Assembly: GCF_003576645.1 (NCBI RefSeq)
Contig: NC_044919.1
Coordinates: 19,656,753 to 19,720,752, forward strand
DNA length: 64,000 nucleotides
Direction: 5' to 3'
Origin: Ipomoea triloba
Lineage: Eukaryota; Streptophyta; Magnoliopsida; Solanales; Convolvulaceae
Part shown: one piece after another, positions 10,627-21,332 of the stretch
Layout of the letters: each line of letters starts with the position of its first letter
How positions within the stretch are numbered: the stretch's first letter is position 1
The notes under the pieces: generated by a model
Databases searched by the model: none
What the model saw: the letters and a program-made list of their open reading frames with translations, nothing else
Told to the model about the DNA's origin: nothing
Made by a program: the position numbers and the translations under genes

Positions 10627-11178
10627 ATGCAATCTAGCGTAAGTTCTTGTAGTGCGGAGAACTCTCCAAGTTCGCCGGAGTATGAGTGTCATGGCATGGA
10701 GAACTCTCCAAGTTCGCCGGAGTATGAGTGTCATGGCATGGATTACGATGCAAGTTCGCCGGAGTATGAGTGTCATGGCATGGATTACGATGACTATGTA
10801 CAGCAGATGATGTGTCATGGCATGGATTACGATGACTATGTACAGCAGATGATAGGTACCGACCCATATGCGCCGGGTTATGCTCCGCTCGCTCCAGCCA
10901 GCTCTCCAGTTGTAGATAGTTTTCCTTTTGTCCAGGATGGTCCAGATGTTCAGGCCTCCTATGGTTTTTACCCCCTCGAGGTGTTGACCGAAAGTGACCC
11001 ATTAGAGTTTATCGTGTATTACCCCTATCCATGGAACCCCGGTTCACCAGAGTATTGGGACGAATGGTCCATAGTTAACACCACCTCTCGCTTCCTAGAC
11101 CATTTCACATGGTTTGAAGGGGAGTGGCATTTAGTCTGGGGCAAGTTTACAGGTCCGGTGTACCGCCGGATAGACTAG
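10627..11178 (+). CDS. LTR-encoded protein of unknown function (183 aa)
   Basis: Open from ATG 10627 to TAG 11176. I chose this start because the copy in solo LTR B begins at the same place and both ATGs follow an AG preceded by pyrimidines (TTACCTACAG here, TTATTTAACAG in B), as if at the start of a second exon. The N-terminus has 14-residue repeats containing SPSSPEYECHGM, then MDYDDYVQQM and DPYAPGYAP. The C-terminal 72 residues are rich in aromatics (EFIVYYPYPWNP, EYWDEWS, FLDHFTWFEGEWHLVWG). No signal peptide, membrane segment or known domain is recognised. Function is unknown; conservation with B suggests it was once a real protein. Confidence 0.6.
   Translation: MQSSVSSCSAENSPSSPEYECHGMENSPSSPEYECHGMDYDASSPEYECHGMDYDDYVQQMMCHGMDYDDYVQQMIGTDPYAPGYAPLAPASSPVVDSFPFVQDGPDVQASYGFYPLEVLTESDPLEFIVYYPYPWNPGSPEYWDEWSIVNTTSRFLDHFTWFEGEWHLVWGKFTGPVYRRID
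10666..10850 (+). repeat. 42-bp in-frame tandem repeats
   Basis: Three units of GAGAACTCTCCAAGTTCGCC plus 22 further bases (the third begins GATTACGATG) are followed by two overlapping copies of a second 42-bp unit containing GATTACGATGACTATGTACA. Each is exactly 14 codons, so the frame is kept. Confidence 0.85.
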
Positions 11179-11497
11179 GTATTACGTCTTGGGAGATGCT
11201 TTGGGAAAAATTCTTTTGTGTAAATGCCTTTTGTAGCCTTAGTGGTGGCTAACTCAACTCGTCGGGTCGTGGATGACCCTTAACTTATATGTTGGCCCGA
11301 TGGGCAAACTTATGTATATATAAATGTAGATATATATATATATTATATTATGATGGGTGGTTGTTATTGTTAAGTAAAAGTTTCCGTTTAGCCTGTGCAC
11401 CTAGAGTGGGGTCTATCAAAGGAAGATAGAACTCGTTCTAGGTGTGGCGGTAACTCCTCCGGATGTACGGCAAGCCAAACCGGTCCGGGGTGTTACA

Positions 11498-12104
11498 GGC
11501 AGACCACTACCGGGTGTTGACTATCCGGCAGGGAGTGCAGGACCGTTCTAAGAGACCCGGGGAGGGTAGTGCGTCAAACTCCAAGAACCATAGGCGTGGT
11601 GGCTTCGGTTCAGGAGGAGGTTTCCAAAAGGGTGGTGCTGGTAGTGGAGGTGTGTCTCACCCTGGGTTAGGGCAGGGATCTAAGCTTGGCGGAGAGAAAG
11701 AGCGGCACTTTCACTGCAGGAGGTGTGGGCGAAACCATCTTGGGAGAGACTGCGAAGGACATCTGGTTGAGTGTTATAGATGCGGACAGAGGGGATATAG
11801 AGCTTACGAGTGCACATCCAAGAAAGGAGGATCGTCTCATTCTAGACCGGGTGCGACCCCGGGGGTGCAGCCAGTGACCCGACCTCCAAAGGAAACCGAG
11901 GGCAATAGTTGGGGCAAGCTAAGTGGTGGTCGTGGGGTGCAGGCTGGGCCTCAGCAGAGGAAGATCTTCATCATGGGCCGAACTCAGGCTGAAGCTAGCG
12001 GATTGAATGAAGGTAACCCTTCGACTCAACTTCTAGTTGCATCGCATATGGATACTTTATTTGGGGGGGGGGGGGGTAGTCATAGGACACAATTAGTCGG
12101 TTGA
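11498..12104 (+). pseudogene. E1 gag C-terminal part with zinc knuckles, and start of protease
   Basis: Continues gag after solo LTR A: ADHYRVLTIRQGVQDRSKR, a Gly/Ser-rich linker, then CRRCGRNHLGRDC and CYRCGQRGYRAYEC. The latter is a CX2CX4HX4C nucleic-acid-binding knuckle with His changed to Tyr. RKIFIMGRTQAEAS resembles the entry to the retropepsin region, but the catalytic DSGA motif does not follow. The frame collapses after a run of 13 G at about 12061-12075. No polymerase sequence follows. Confidence 0.8.
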
Positions 12105-12221
12105 ACCCTTATGAAGAGCCATGTAGTTTGCATAGAAGTTTGATTAGTAGGTAAGTGATGAGTCTGAAATTCGGTCTCGCTCTACAAAGCAAAGAAGCTC
12201 GTTAAGTCAAAGTCAAGCTCA

Positions 12222-12367
12222 AAAAAAAAAAAAAAAAGAAGAAGAAGAAGACAAAGAGATCGAGAAAAGAAAGACGCGTATATTGGGGAGGGGGGGGGCT
12301 CAAACCCGCACCAAGGCAGAAGCAACAAGGGACCGGACCATCCAACCACGCTAACCTGTTGGTCCTA
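12222..12367 (-). mobile_element. tRNA-derived SINE inside E1
   Basis: On the minus strand the unit starts near GGACCAACAGG, has an A-box-like GTGGTTGGATGG and a B-box-like GGTTTGAGCC about 35 bp further, and ends in TTCTTCTTCTTC plus a T run. Polymerase III boxes with a T-rich tail in about 145 bp are typical of plant SINEs. Target duplications are not obvious. Confidence 0.65.
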
Positions 12368-12816
12368 AGGTGCAAGATCTGATTTTTATTTTGAAAATCG
12401 AATGGGAGTAGCGGTGCGGAGCAGGTATTTCCGCGAGGGAGTTTTGCATAGCCAAACGGAAGGGCGGGGCGGACCAAGTCATTCCGCGAGAGGGATCCAC
12501 AAGAGTGTGGAAAGCGAACTGGCGGGGGGCGTCACTCCGTTGGAACGTTCCGCTAGTATGGGGGGCAATTTCGTATTTTCCCTTTTTCAACTCAGATCAA
12601 AACCCTACCTTTCTTTCTTTTTGATCTATCGGCCTAGTTTCCTCCGTCTTTTCTCCCGTAGCAGTGAGCGGCAGTACAGTGGTCCGTGGGTTCTTTCCGT
12701 CAACGAAGCAGCAAGGCACGCCATCCGTTTCGTCGCCGGAAATCACCTTCCCAATGCATTGTTCCTCCATTTTTGTCACTCTCCCCATAATCAGTAGTCC
12801 TTCGAAACAACTCAAA
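12368..12816 (+). other. Non-coding GC-rich leader of the E1 accessory ORF
   Basis: GC-rich sequence with repeated TTCCGC and GTTCCGCTAGT words that also occur in the hairpin island of the E1 LTRs (e.g. 15328-15338). It then becomes pyrimidine-rich like a 5' untranslated leader and reaches the ATG at 12817. Open frames on both strands here look fortuitous. Confidence 0.45.
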
Positions 12817-13824
12817 ATGCCCAGAAGAAATCTGCCCGGTGATGGAGAAGGTCAAGGGAGTATCTGGTACTCCGTAATTGATGGTAAAGCTCTTGACCCG
12901 TTACATTTTTCACCCGAACTTGTTGATATGTTGAATTTTCAAGGGTTGTTGGAGAAATTTTTGCTCATTGAAAATGTGGTCTACCCTAATTTCGTTAAGG
13001 AATTCTATCATAATATGCGAGTTAAGAAAGTTAACCAGGTACCCGTGCTCACAACAATTGTGAAGGGTGTGAAAATTGTCCTTGACCCCCTAAGCTTGCT
13101 AAATTGCTCAAGTTACCGTTAGAAGGTGTATGTTAGTATGATAGGCAGTATTGGATTGAGACTTCGGAGGTGGGATTCCGGGATTATTTGAAGTATATGT
13201 TGGGGCGCGAGGAGGGCATTGCCTTAGACGTTATGCCTATTTAGCATGATCTGTCAGGAGAGAGGAGGATTTTGACCATACTCGTAGGGGAGAGTTTGTT
13301 GCCTAACAAGAACAATAGCAAGGAGGTGGCGGGTTTAGAGTGTACTTTTGCTTACTTCTTGAAGCACAAGGTCAAGTTCAACCTGCCTAGTTTGATGATT
13401 TCACACATGGAGTTTTGCAAGACAGCCAAGCGCCGCAATCAGCCATATGGAATGGTTTTGAGTTGGATTTTTAGCCAAGCAGCCAGTTCACGGTGTTTTC
13501 AATGCCTCGAACCTACAGCAATATGGGTTATTCCGGGTAGGCGGGAATGAGTACATCACCGCCCATGAGTTGAGAAGTATGCCACCAGATGAAAGTAGGG
13601 TGTTTATAGATCGCTATCACATTCCCTACAAGAGGCTGAAGGGCTTGATTACACCTGAGGAGGATGAGCAGGTAGGAGATGAAGACGAGGATGAGGAAAG
13701 CTTTGAGGAGGAGTCCGGAGACGAGGAGTCAGAGGATGAGATTGATGGGGAGCACCGAAGGAAGGAGCAGCACGATCCTATGCTTTCCGCACAGCCAATT
13801 GAGCCCGTACTTCTCCAGCTGTAG
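12817..13824 (+). pseudogene. E1 accessory protein (putative plant transposon protein type)
   Basis: Begins MPRRNLPGDGEGQGS. The region NVVYPNFVKEFYHNMRV...VKGVKIVLDP, then (frame +1) LAKLLKLPLEG...YDRQYWIE...YMLGREEGIALD, ERRILTILVGESLLPN, VKFNLPSLMISHME and QPYGMVLSWIF has the order of the putative plant transposon protein domain common in pol-less plant retroelements. After a second frameshift near 13500 it ends in GNEYITAHELRSMPPDE and a very acidic tail (13660-13760). Two frameshifts (about 13090 and 13500) and internal TAG stops make it non-functional. Biochemical role unknown. A fragment of a relative lies at 2230-2640. Confidence 0.65.
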
Positions 13825-14216
13825 GAGATGCACCGTATGGTTGAGGGAAGGTTCACATCGTTGGATCTGAGGGTAGATTGTGGCTTTCATTGAAGCTAAG
13901 CTGGGCATCGAGGTTCCGCCTGAGAACCCGCATCCCGATCCATTCCAAGCTCCAGGCAGCTCGTCGCGAGGTGGTTATCCAGGTCAGCTAATTGTTTTCG
14001 TGAGCGTGTTAGGTCCTTATTATGATTCCTTATTCAACCAAGGTAAGAAGGTTAGCTTAGTTTTGCATGCTGTGCATGGTTTGGGTAAGTTAGGAGTTTA
14101 GGAATTAGAAGTATAGTATGTTCTTGAGTATAGGATTGGTTGAGCAATCCTTTCGTTAATCCTTGACCGATCCTTTATTCCTTTCTAACCATTTGATTCT
14201 TGTTCCCGTGAGCTTT
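13825..14216 (+). other. E1 3' non-coding region
   Basis: Sequence between the accessory ORF and the PPT hairpin. Only short, unconvincing open frames; nothing recognised. Confidence 0.6.
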
Positions 14217-14254
14217 GAGCTTCGGGGACGAATCTCCTTTTAAGGGGGGTAGAG
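14217..14254 (+). promoter_or_regulatory. E1 hairpin and polypurine tract
   Basis: GAGCTTCG-GGGA-CGAATCTC (14217-14236) can fold with one mismatch. It is followed by the purine tract AAGGGGGGTAGAG, which abuts the 3' LTR at 14255. The tract primes plus-strand DNA synthesis; the hairpin is shared with E2. Confidence 0.75.
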
Positions 14255-16566
14255 TGTGATACCCCGGATTTAATTCAAGCCTTGGAACCCGGTAATTATT
14301 TCTATCTTGTAATTAATTTAATTTAATTGGGCTTCGTTCTTTTAATAAAGATATATTTCCTATTCTGAGTTATTTATTTAATCAAAGGGCCCAAATCCTT
14401 GATTTATTCCTTATAAGTAAATAAATTATGTAATGACCCAATCTTTGAAGGACTATGTTTATACTCATTAAATTAATATTGAATGTGGATGACCCATTTC
14501 TTATAAATAACCCCATGTATTATTTTAACACCCTAATATGATACATATATTGTGTATGTAATGATTTTCCTCCACTCATATAAAAAGCCTTGTACTAATA
14601 ATCCCTAGTTGTTTTCTTTTCTTGGAAAACACATTCCCTTCCACTCTTTCACCCCTTAAGAACCCTAAGCATACCCTACCCTTCATTTCTTCAAGATTTC
14701 AAGTCAAGATTTCTCTTTTAGGGACCATAGCACTTAGGTAAGTATTTCTCCTTAGGAAGACTTCTTTATATGTTTTCCTAGTGTTGGAGATTGCTTGGTT
14801 TGATTAGAGCTTCAAGAGATAATCATCCATGTCTCACTAAACCTATTTTCACTCATGATCTATGTATATGACTTGGTGTTTGGAATCTTGTGAATTTCTT
14901 GGGGTTTATAGCCTTTGTTTTGATGATCTGTGAATCTATATTGTGGATTATTGTACTTGTGTTCATTATCCTTTGTATCTTGATGAGTATGAGTAATTCT
15001 TGTTATGGATTCCATTTATTGTTTGGCTTCTGAGATGTGTATTATGTGCAATCTGATCATATTTCATATTCTGGAAATGAGTATCGTGTATTCTGTTCTG
15101 GTCTGGGAATTGGTGTGTTGGGGTTACTCTTGCGGTGCATTCTAGCGGTATAATGTGTCCCGCTAGAGTCTTCCGCAAGGTGACGGTGGTGTGTTGTGAC
15201 GGAAGGAGGGGATCCGCCAGGGTGTGCCGTGACCTTCGTGCGGTGTAGGGTGACGAAACAAAGCGTTCCGATGTGAGGTTCCGTTATAAGGGCCGGGCAG
15301 GTGTGGCGGTGCAGGGCGTTCCGCCAGTCTGTTCCGCTAGTGTATTCTCGGTTCTATTTCCATTTCTGATTCTGGAACATGTCTTGAATATGTTGTTGAG
15401 TATTCCACTTTGGTTATTGAGTATTTATTCATGTCTTTTGGTTCATTATCTTGGATTGTGGAGTTACTATTGTTGGTTTATTCCTTGGCTATTATCTTAA
15501 CATATATACTGTGTTTATTTCCTGAGTTGAGAAATGTTGGTGGAATCATTCTTGGGAGAAAGAGTCTGAGGTTGGTATGTGGAGACGTTGAGTCTTTTGA
15601 GTATCTCTTGGCTTGTTGAGGGTGAACTAACTGTGGGCTTTGTGCCTCTGTGGAACTAACTGTGGGCATCATTTGCGTTTGTGGTAATGGGCATCATTTG
15701 CCTCTGTGGTTGGACTTTTGCCTCTGTGATAATGGGCATCATATGCCTCTGTGGTTGGGCTTTATGCCTCTGTGTATTAACTTTGGTTTGGTGGTTGGTA
15801 TGAGGGATGGTATGGTGGTTTGGAGGTTGTAGTTGGGATTCTATTCTTGATGTTGTGGCTTGGTTGGTTTCTTTTGTGGTTAGTTGGTTGAGTTTGTATC
15901 TCAGTTGGTATCTTACTATAAAATTGTTGTTCCTTGGTATTGCGGTTTGGTTGGTTTCTTTGTGATTATTCTATTGAAGTTATTATTTAGTTGGTATCTC
16001 GTTATAGACTCATTGTCTTGCATATTCGTTATTGGATATTGGATTCATTTGAAAGAGTCTTGGTTTGTGACTTATTCAGCTTGTTGTTGTTGAGTCTCTG
16101 ATTTAAATAAAGAACAGTTCGTTGGTGCGTATATTCTATACGTGTGTGTAAACCTATTTAGAACCATATTATACTATGTATTTTCTCACGAGTGTGAGTG
16201 GTTAATTGCTTAGCATTCTTTCGCTAATGTTTTCTTAAACTGTTTTCCAAGTATGGAGTAGTCTGAGCCGAGAGCGCGATAGAGATAGATCTCCTATGTG
16301 CTATGCTTAGACTAGTGTTGTTTTAGACGTTTTGGGTCTGTGTGCCTTAGTTTATGGATTCTGTATTGACTATTACAGCTGTCTTGTCTTTTGGTTTGAT
16401 TTTATGGATTTTAGCTTGTGCATCTAGAGTTGAATTTTCTAGATGTGGCATGACACCCTTTTAAGTTTTAAGTATGCTTCCACTTTGTTATCCTGTTAGT
16501 CTTGAGATTGTTAGCTTTTATGTTAAGTTATGCCTATCTCAGCGTGAAAAAGTTGGGGGTGTCACA
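14255..16566 (+). repeat. E1 3' LTR
   Basis: TGTGATACCCC to GGTGTCACA with the target duplication ACATA beyond it. The TATA box TATATAAAAAG lies near 14577-14587. Compared with the 5' LTR it lacks about 115 bp near 14770 but has an expanded minisatellite at 15620-15780 and keeps the terminal 24 bp. The GC-rich hairpin island is at about 15120-15340. Confidence 0.85.
15620..15780 (+). repeat. Minisatellite in the E1 3' LTR
   Basis: About six irregular units built on GGGCATCATTTGCCTCTGTG, with variants such as GGGCTTTGTGCCTCTGTGG. The 5' LTR has only one such unit (near 6685), so the array expanded after insertion or in the template. Confidence 0.8.
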
Positions 16567-17943
16567 ACATATCCAATTGTTGAGCATACATCTTTACTGT
16601 CATTTACCCAATTTGCATCACAATACCCTTCTATCACTGCTGGGAATCCTGTATAATCAAGTCCCCAGTCCATGGTACCTCTTAGATACCATAGCACTCG
16701 TTTGAGTGCATTCCAATGTGGATCGCTTGAGTTGTGGGTTTATCGATTTAGCTTATTTACTGCAAATGCAATATCTGGCCTAGTATAGTTTATTAAGACC
16801 ATTAGACTCCCAATTATCTTTTGCATATTCTTCTTGAGATACACTATTTCCCATGGACTTTGATAATTTGACACTTGGATCATACGGGGTTTTAGCCGAT
16901 GTTACATCGAAACTATCAAATTTCTTGAACAGTTTCTCTGTATAGTGGCTTTGTGACAAAAGATAACCTTTGTCGGTTTTGAGAAGTTTTACCCCAAGTA
17001 TAACATCGGCTTCACCAAGATCCTTCATGTCAAACTTAGTACATAGAATTCTCTTGGTCTCATTAATAACTTCTATGTGTGAGCTAAAAATCAGCATGTC
17101 ATCTATATAAAGGCATATAATGATAGTATTGGACTCAACTACTTTGGTACAAACAAGCATCTGACTGGTTAGTCGTGTAACCTAGGCCTATCAAAGTTTT
17201 ATGAAACTTTTCATACCACTATTTTGCTGCTTGTTTTAAACCATACAGAGATTTCTTGAGTCTACATACCTTTCTTTCTTGACCAGGCGTCACACACTTA
17301 TTAGGTTATTCCATGTAGATCTTTTCTTCTAGATCATCATTAAGGAACGTTGTTTTCACATCCATTTGATGAACTATCAACCTGTGTAAGGATGCTAGGA
17401 CAAACAAAACACGAATAGTTGAAATTTTTGTTACAGGTGAATAAGTATAAAAATAATCTTCACTAAATCTCTGGGTGTAGCCTTTGGCTACTAGCCTGGC
17501 TTTGAATCTTTCTATAGACCCATCTGGTCTTAACTTCCTTTTGAATATCCACTTATAGCCGATTGGCTTACAACCTTTAGGTAGGTCTACCAATTCCCAA
17601 GTGTGATTAGACTGTATGGAATCTAGTTCACTCTGGATTGCTTCCTTCTACAACGTGGAGTCAACTGAGCGCATAGCATCTTCAAAAGTTTTTTTTTTTC
17701 TTCTAACACTAACTGACAGACGAATTGATCACACAATTCTTTTACGTCTTTTCTCAGTTCTAGAGTGTTTGCTTCTTCTAGGCTCATCAAACTCATCTAC
17801 AAAACTAGACATAGGTAGTAGAGCATGTTCATTCTTTAGAATTTTCTCATCAGATACATTGTGAGTATCCTTTAGAAGGAAAGATGTGCTCAAAGAAGAT
17901 AGCATCTCTAGATTCACATATCGCGCGATTTTCTAAGCACATA
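16567..17943 (-). pseudogene. C1 pol middle: copia reverse transcriptase and start of RNase H
   Basis: Minus-strand order: CLENRAICESRDAIFFEHIF (linker after integrase, 17940-17880), QSELDSIQSNHTWELVDLPKG, YKWIFKRK, RFKARLVAKGYTQ, MDVKTTFLNDDLEEKIYM, LKKSLYGLKQA, then the active site YIDD (17109-17098) in LYIDDMLIFSS, FDMKDLGEADVILGVK, and the RNase H start [14 protein letters not shown]. This enzyme copies the element RNA. Stops (e.g. after KIYME and KQAAK) and frameshifts break it. It is cut below by E1 and above by E2. Confidence 0.9.
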
Positions 17944-20900
17944 TGTAACACCCCCAAAATCTAAAGCCAAAAATAAATCAAAATAAAGGGTTTTGTTACT
18001 AAAAGACTGAATATAAATGCGGAAGCGAAACCAAAACTTAAACAAAGGGGTGCTATGCCACGCTTGGGTCACAACTAAGCCCAAACGCACAGGCTTCAAA
18101 CGTTTCTATTTACAACTTCCATTACAATATTTCCTTATTCAAATCACAACTAACTACAAGACAATTCAAGTCCAATCTACACAGATTATGACGTGAACAT
18201 TTCTCGGGGCTTACAAGCTCTACGTCACGCTCTCAACTAGCCACAAGTCCAGATCCTGAAAATATTCAAGGTTTGGAAAATAAGAGATAAAAGGATTAGC
18301 ACAGAAATGCTAAGTAAGCTCTACCCCGCCCCGTAAAATAAATACATATATACTTTTTAAATTAGATATACTTTTTAAATAGGTTTTAGAACCATTCAAT
18401 AAAAGAGTTTGACTGACACCAAAGGTACATAGTGTAGATATTTCCCAAATCAGTTTCCCCACACACACTACTCAACGAAAATACTAGATTTATTACAAGG
18501 TAATATAGTCCCCAAAACAATAATGTTTACTCTTACAAAATGGTATAGCTAGTTTCTAGATTATTCACTCATTTTCAAAATAAATATAAGTAAGAAGGAT
18601 TCATAATATAGCATTTCTCAATACTTCTCAATATCATTTAAAAGCATAGCTCTCCAAATAACCACTTGCCAAATAGGTTAAAATATATATAAGTATAAGG
18701 AGGAATTCACATCCATAGAGCCATTTCAAAACATAGATTTTCTCAATATCCTTCTCAATGTATAGATAGCTCAATTCTCATTACCAAGTATCAATATAGC
18801 ATAATAATACATAAGTGGAGGTATCCAACAATTCTTAATTCATAGTTAAATCACCAAGTAAAACATAAGTATGGAGGTACTCAAATCACCAATAGGAGGA
18901 TAGGAACGGAGCTTACCTCCACTACCGAACCTTCACACCTATACAATGTAAACGGAAACAGGAACTAGAAACCTAAGTGCGCACACCCCGGGGATTCCAA
19001 GCCCCAAAGGTAGTTACTAGCCCTAGTAACCCAGGATTTTTACTACTAGGTTACCCACCCAATCAATAACCAATAGGACCGCAGCCTTAGGTTCTCATAT
19101 CAATAGCAAATAGGACCGCAGCCCTAAGTGCTCACAATAATCTGGACCGCAGCCCAAGATTCTCGTAACCTCCAATAATAAAAATATAGATAACCTCCAT
19201 ATAGATTATAACATAAGTATATTCTCCAAAATAATAGGTACATTATTATATAATTCCTCCAAGATAGTAATATTCTTTCAAAATAGTTTTCATAGATATT
19301 TTCCATTGCCCGTAGGCTATTCAAATACACTCCCAAAACAAGATAAGAGTACCAAACAAACCTCCATTCACTTACCAATACTACTATTATGGATAATAGT
19401 AGTAATCCATATCATTATACAATTATCATCTAATGATTAATCCATCATTACCCATCATTCAATTAATCGTTAGTCCATAATCTCAAATATTCCTCATAAA
19501 TTTTAGCCACCATCCTTAACAAATAAACACCATTAATCATTATAGCTTCATTATCATCATTATCCATTTATATATCCTCCAACCATCCTTATAATATTAT
19601 CATTAAACCATAGCACCATTATCATGCCTTATAATTCATAAGTATCACCACAATTTCATACTAATCATTATCATCCATAGTCCAATTTATCTCTTAATAT
19701 CCATAACTCATAATTAGCCCGCCAACATAATCATCAATCCAATTCCATCATTATATAATAATCACGTAATCATGATCCCTTAACCCATCATCATGTCACT
19801 AACAATTATCATATCATGCATCACACTTAATAATTACTATTAAACCATGAACCCCTCATCAACATGCAATAACAGTATCCATTATTCTATCATCCTAATT
19901 TAATTCCATCATTAGCAGTAACTTCACCATTAGCAAATCATATAAACAGAGTACTTTGACAACAACAATATTAACATCCTCCATAAGCTTCAAGCAACAT
20001 CATCATCCATAACCCATAGACCATCGCCTTATAATCATGTCCATTATTATTCAATAACCATCAATAGTATTCCTATTCACCTACTGCCAAAGCATTAACC
20101 ACAAACACTCTTTAATTTGTGTTCATAATCCATTTTCAATCATCAGTTCATAATTCGTGTATCAACATAATATTCGAACATCACCATCATCATTAATTAA
20201 CTAAGCTTATTTAACCTTTAATCCATCATTACTTCCATAATCATAATCCAGCTTTAATCACCAACAATAAGCCTTAATTACCTTCAATAATGACTAAACA
20301 CAATGATTAACCATAAATTACCTTCATTACACCTTAACCTTCAATAGAAACACCCTTAATGTTAATAAAGCTACTAATTACCTCACTAATCCAACTTAAT
20401 CTCTCACAAATTTGCCATCTTCCTTTGTTTTCTGCCCAATTTTTCAGAGCCAATACCACCACCGCCACACCTGCTGCCACACCGCAGGTCACCACACCAC
20501 CCACAGCCACCGCCGTCCAGCTGCCGCGCCATAGGAGGGAAGACGCCGTCCAGCTGTCGCGCCGGAGTTCGTCGTTGACCAGCCACGCCAGAGACCACCA
20601 CCTGCTGCTCCAATCTGCGGCTGTTCGCTGGACGTCCTCGCCCGAGCCGCCCACCACCGCCGATCTGCTCCGCCGCAGGTTCCCCTGCTGGTCCGAACAA
20701 GAGCAAGAGAGAGACGGAAGGGAAGGTCGCTGGTTGCTACGCTGCTGCGTTGATCTGCTGGTCCCTACTGGTTGCGAAGAAGAGAGATGGTAGAGAGATA
20801 CGATTTGGGAGTGGGCTGCTGATTTAGAACTTCTTGGATGAACATCTAGCTTGAAACCAATGTATAGCTTCATATATATCTAGGGTTTAGATTTGTCTTG

Positions 20901-21294
20901 GGCTTGGGCCAAATAAAAATAATTGGGCTTCAAGAAGAGCTAATTAGGCTTATGAAATTAAATCATTTGGGCTTAGGTTTAGTTTGGGTTCAAACTTAGG
21001 CTCAAAACAATAATATAAAGGTCACAGGTTCATCTCAGATACACTTTTGAGTCAAAATTTTGATAAATAAATTTATTTATTAAATAGAGCTTTTAAAACT
21101 ATAAATAATTATATAAATAGTTGTATCAAATAACTTGAGATAAGGAATTTAAAATATTTTATTTGTAAGCTTGTTCGTCAAATATAATTAGATTTAATAA
21201 CGTTTTACTAAAATATTTAATAATAAGAAAATAAGCTATTTTTGAGAATATTTATATTTAAAATAATAATGTTTGGAAAATACGGGGTGTTACA
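17944..21294 (-). repeat. E2 3' LTR
   Basis: Complete, 3351 bp, TGTAACACCCC to CGGGGTGTTACA. On the minus strand the TATA-like TATATATGAAG is near 20869-20880, followed by a GC-rich leader (20450-20830), long CATT/AAT-rich sequence, an acceptor-like ATTTTCAG near 18262 and the shared hairpin at 18061-18087. Open frames in the GC-rich leader differ between the LTR copies and are not supported as genes. About 400 bp present in the other LTR (25225-25640) are absent here. Confidence 0.85.
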
Positions 21295-21332
21295 CTCTAC
21301 CCCTCTTAAAAGGAGCTTCGTCCCCGAAGCTC
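21295..21332 (-). promoter_or_regulatory. E2 polypurine tract and GNRA hairpin
   Basis: Minus strand: GAGCTTCG-GGGA-CGAAGCTC (21332-21313) forms a perfect 8-bp stem with a GGGA tetraloop, followed by CTTTTAAGAGGGGTAGAG abutting the 3' LTR. E1 has the same arrangement. Confidence 0.8.

Larger units (their letters stand above)
8234..11497 (+). mobile_element. Solo LTR A (3.26 kb) carrying a protein-coding gene
   Basis: Termini TGTAATACCCC and GGGGTGTTACA; the gag frame resumes exactly at 11498. The flanking pentamers GACAC and GGCAG sit where a target duplication is expected but differ at two of five bases. A related copy at 32370-35639 has the same ends and size. No primer site, PPT or retroviral gene lies inside, so it is read as a solo LTR. 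It contains AT-rich TATGTA repeats (about 9160-9560), a donor-like site near 9075, an acceptor-like site at 10625, the ORF at 10627-11178 and the shared 3' hairpin. Confidence 0.75.
5143..16566 (+). mobile_element. E1: pol-less gypsy-type LTR retrotransposon
   Basis: The element runs from TGTGATACCCC to GGGTGTCACA, flanked by ACATA on both sides (5138-5142 and 16567-16571). Order: 5' LTR, Met-tRNA primer site, gag (interrupted by solo LTR A), a SINE, an accessory ORF, PPT and 3' LTR. No RT, RNase H or integrase is visible between gag and PPT. LTR divergence is about 2% in the first 145 bp, and the three differences I see are C/T. It is inserted in the RNase H region of C1. By layout it is a non-autonomous (TR-GAG-like) derivative. 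Confidence 0.85.

Noticed and set aside
8234..11497. Reading solo LTR A as a complete small retrotransposon with internal genes
   Set aside because: No primer site, PPT or inner LTR pair is visible; the ends and size match solo LTR B with a clean target duplication. A self-contained LTR-sized mobile unit cannot be excluded but is not needed.
20334..20873. Long open frames on both strands in the GC-rich part of the E2 LTRs (also 26623-27139) as a gene
   Set aside because: Both strands are open, the two near-identical LTRs differ there by in-frame and out-of-frame changes, no domain is recognisable, and the position just after the TATA region fits a GC-rich leader.
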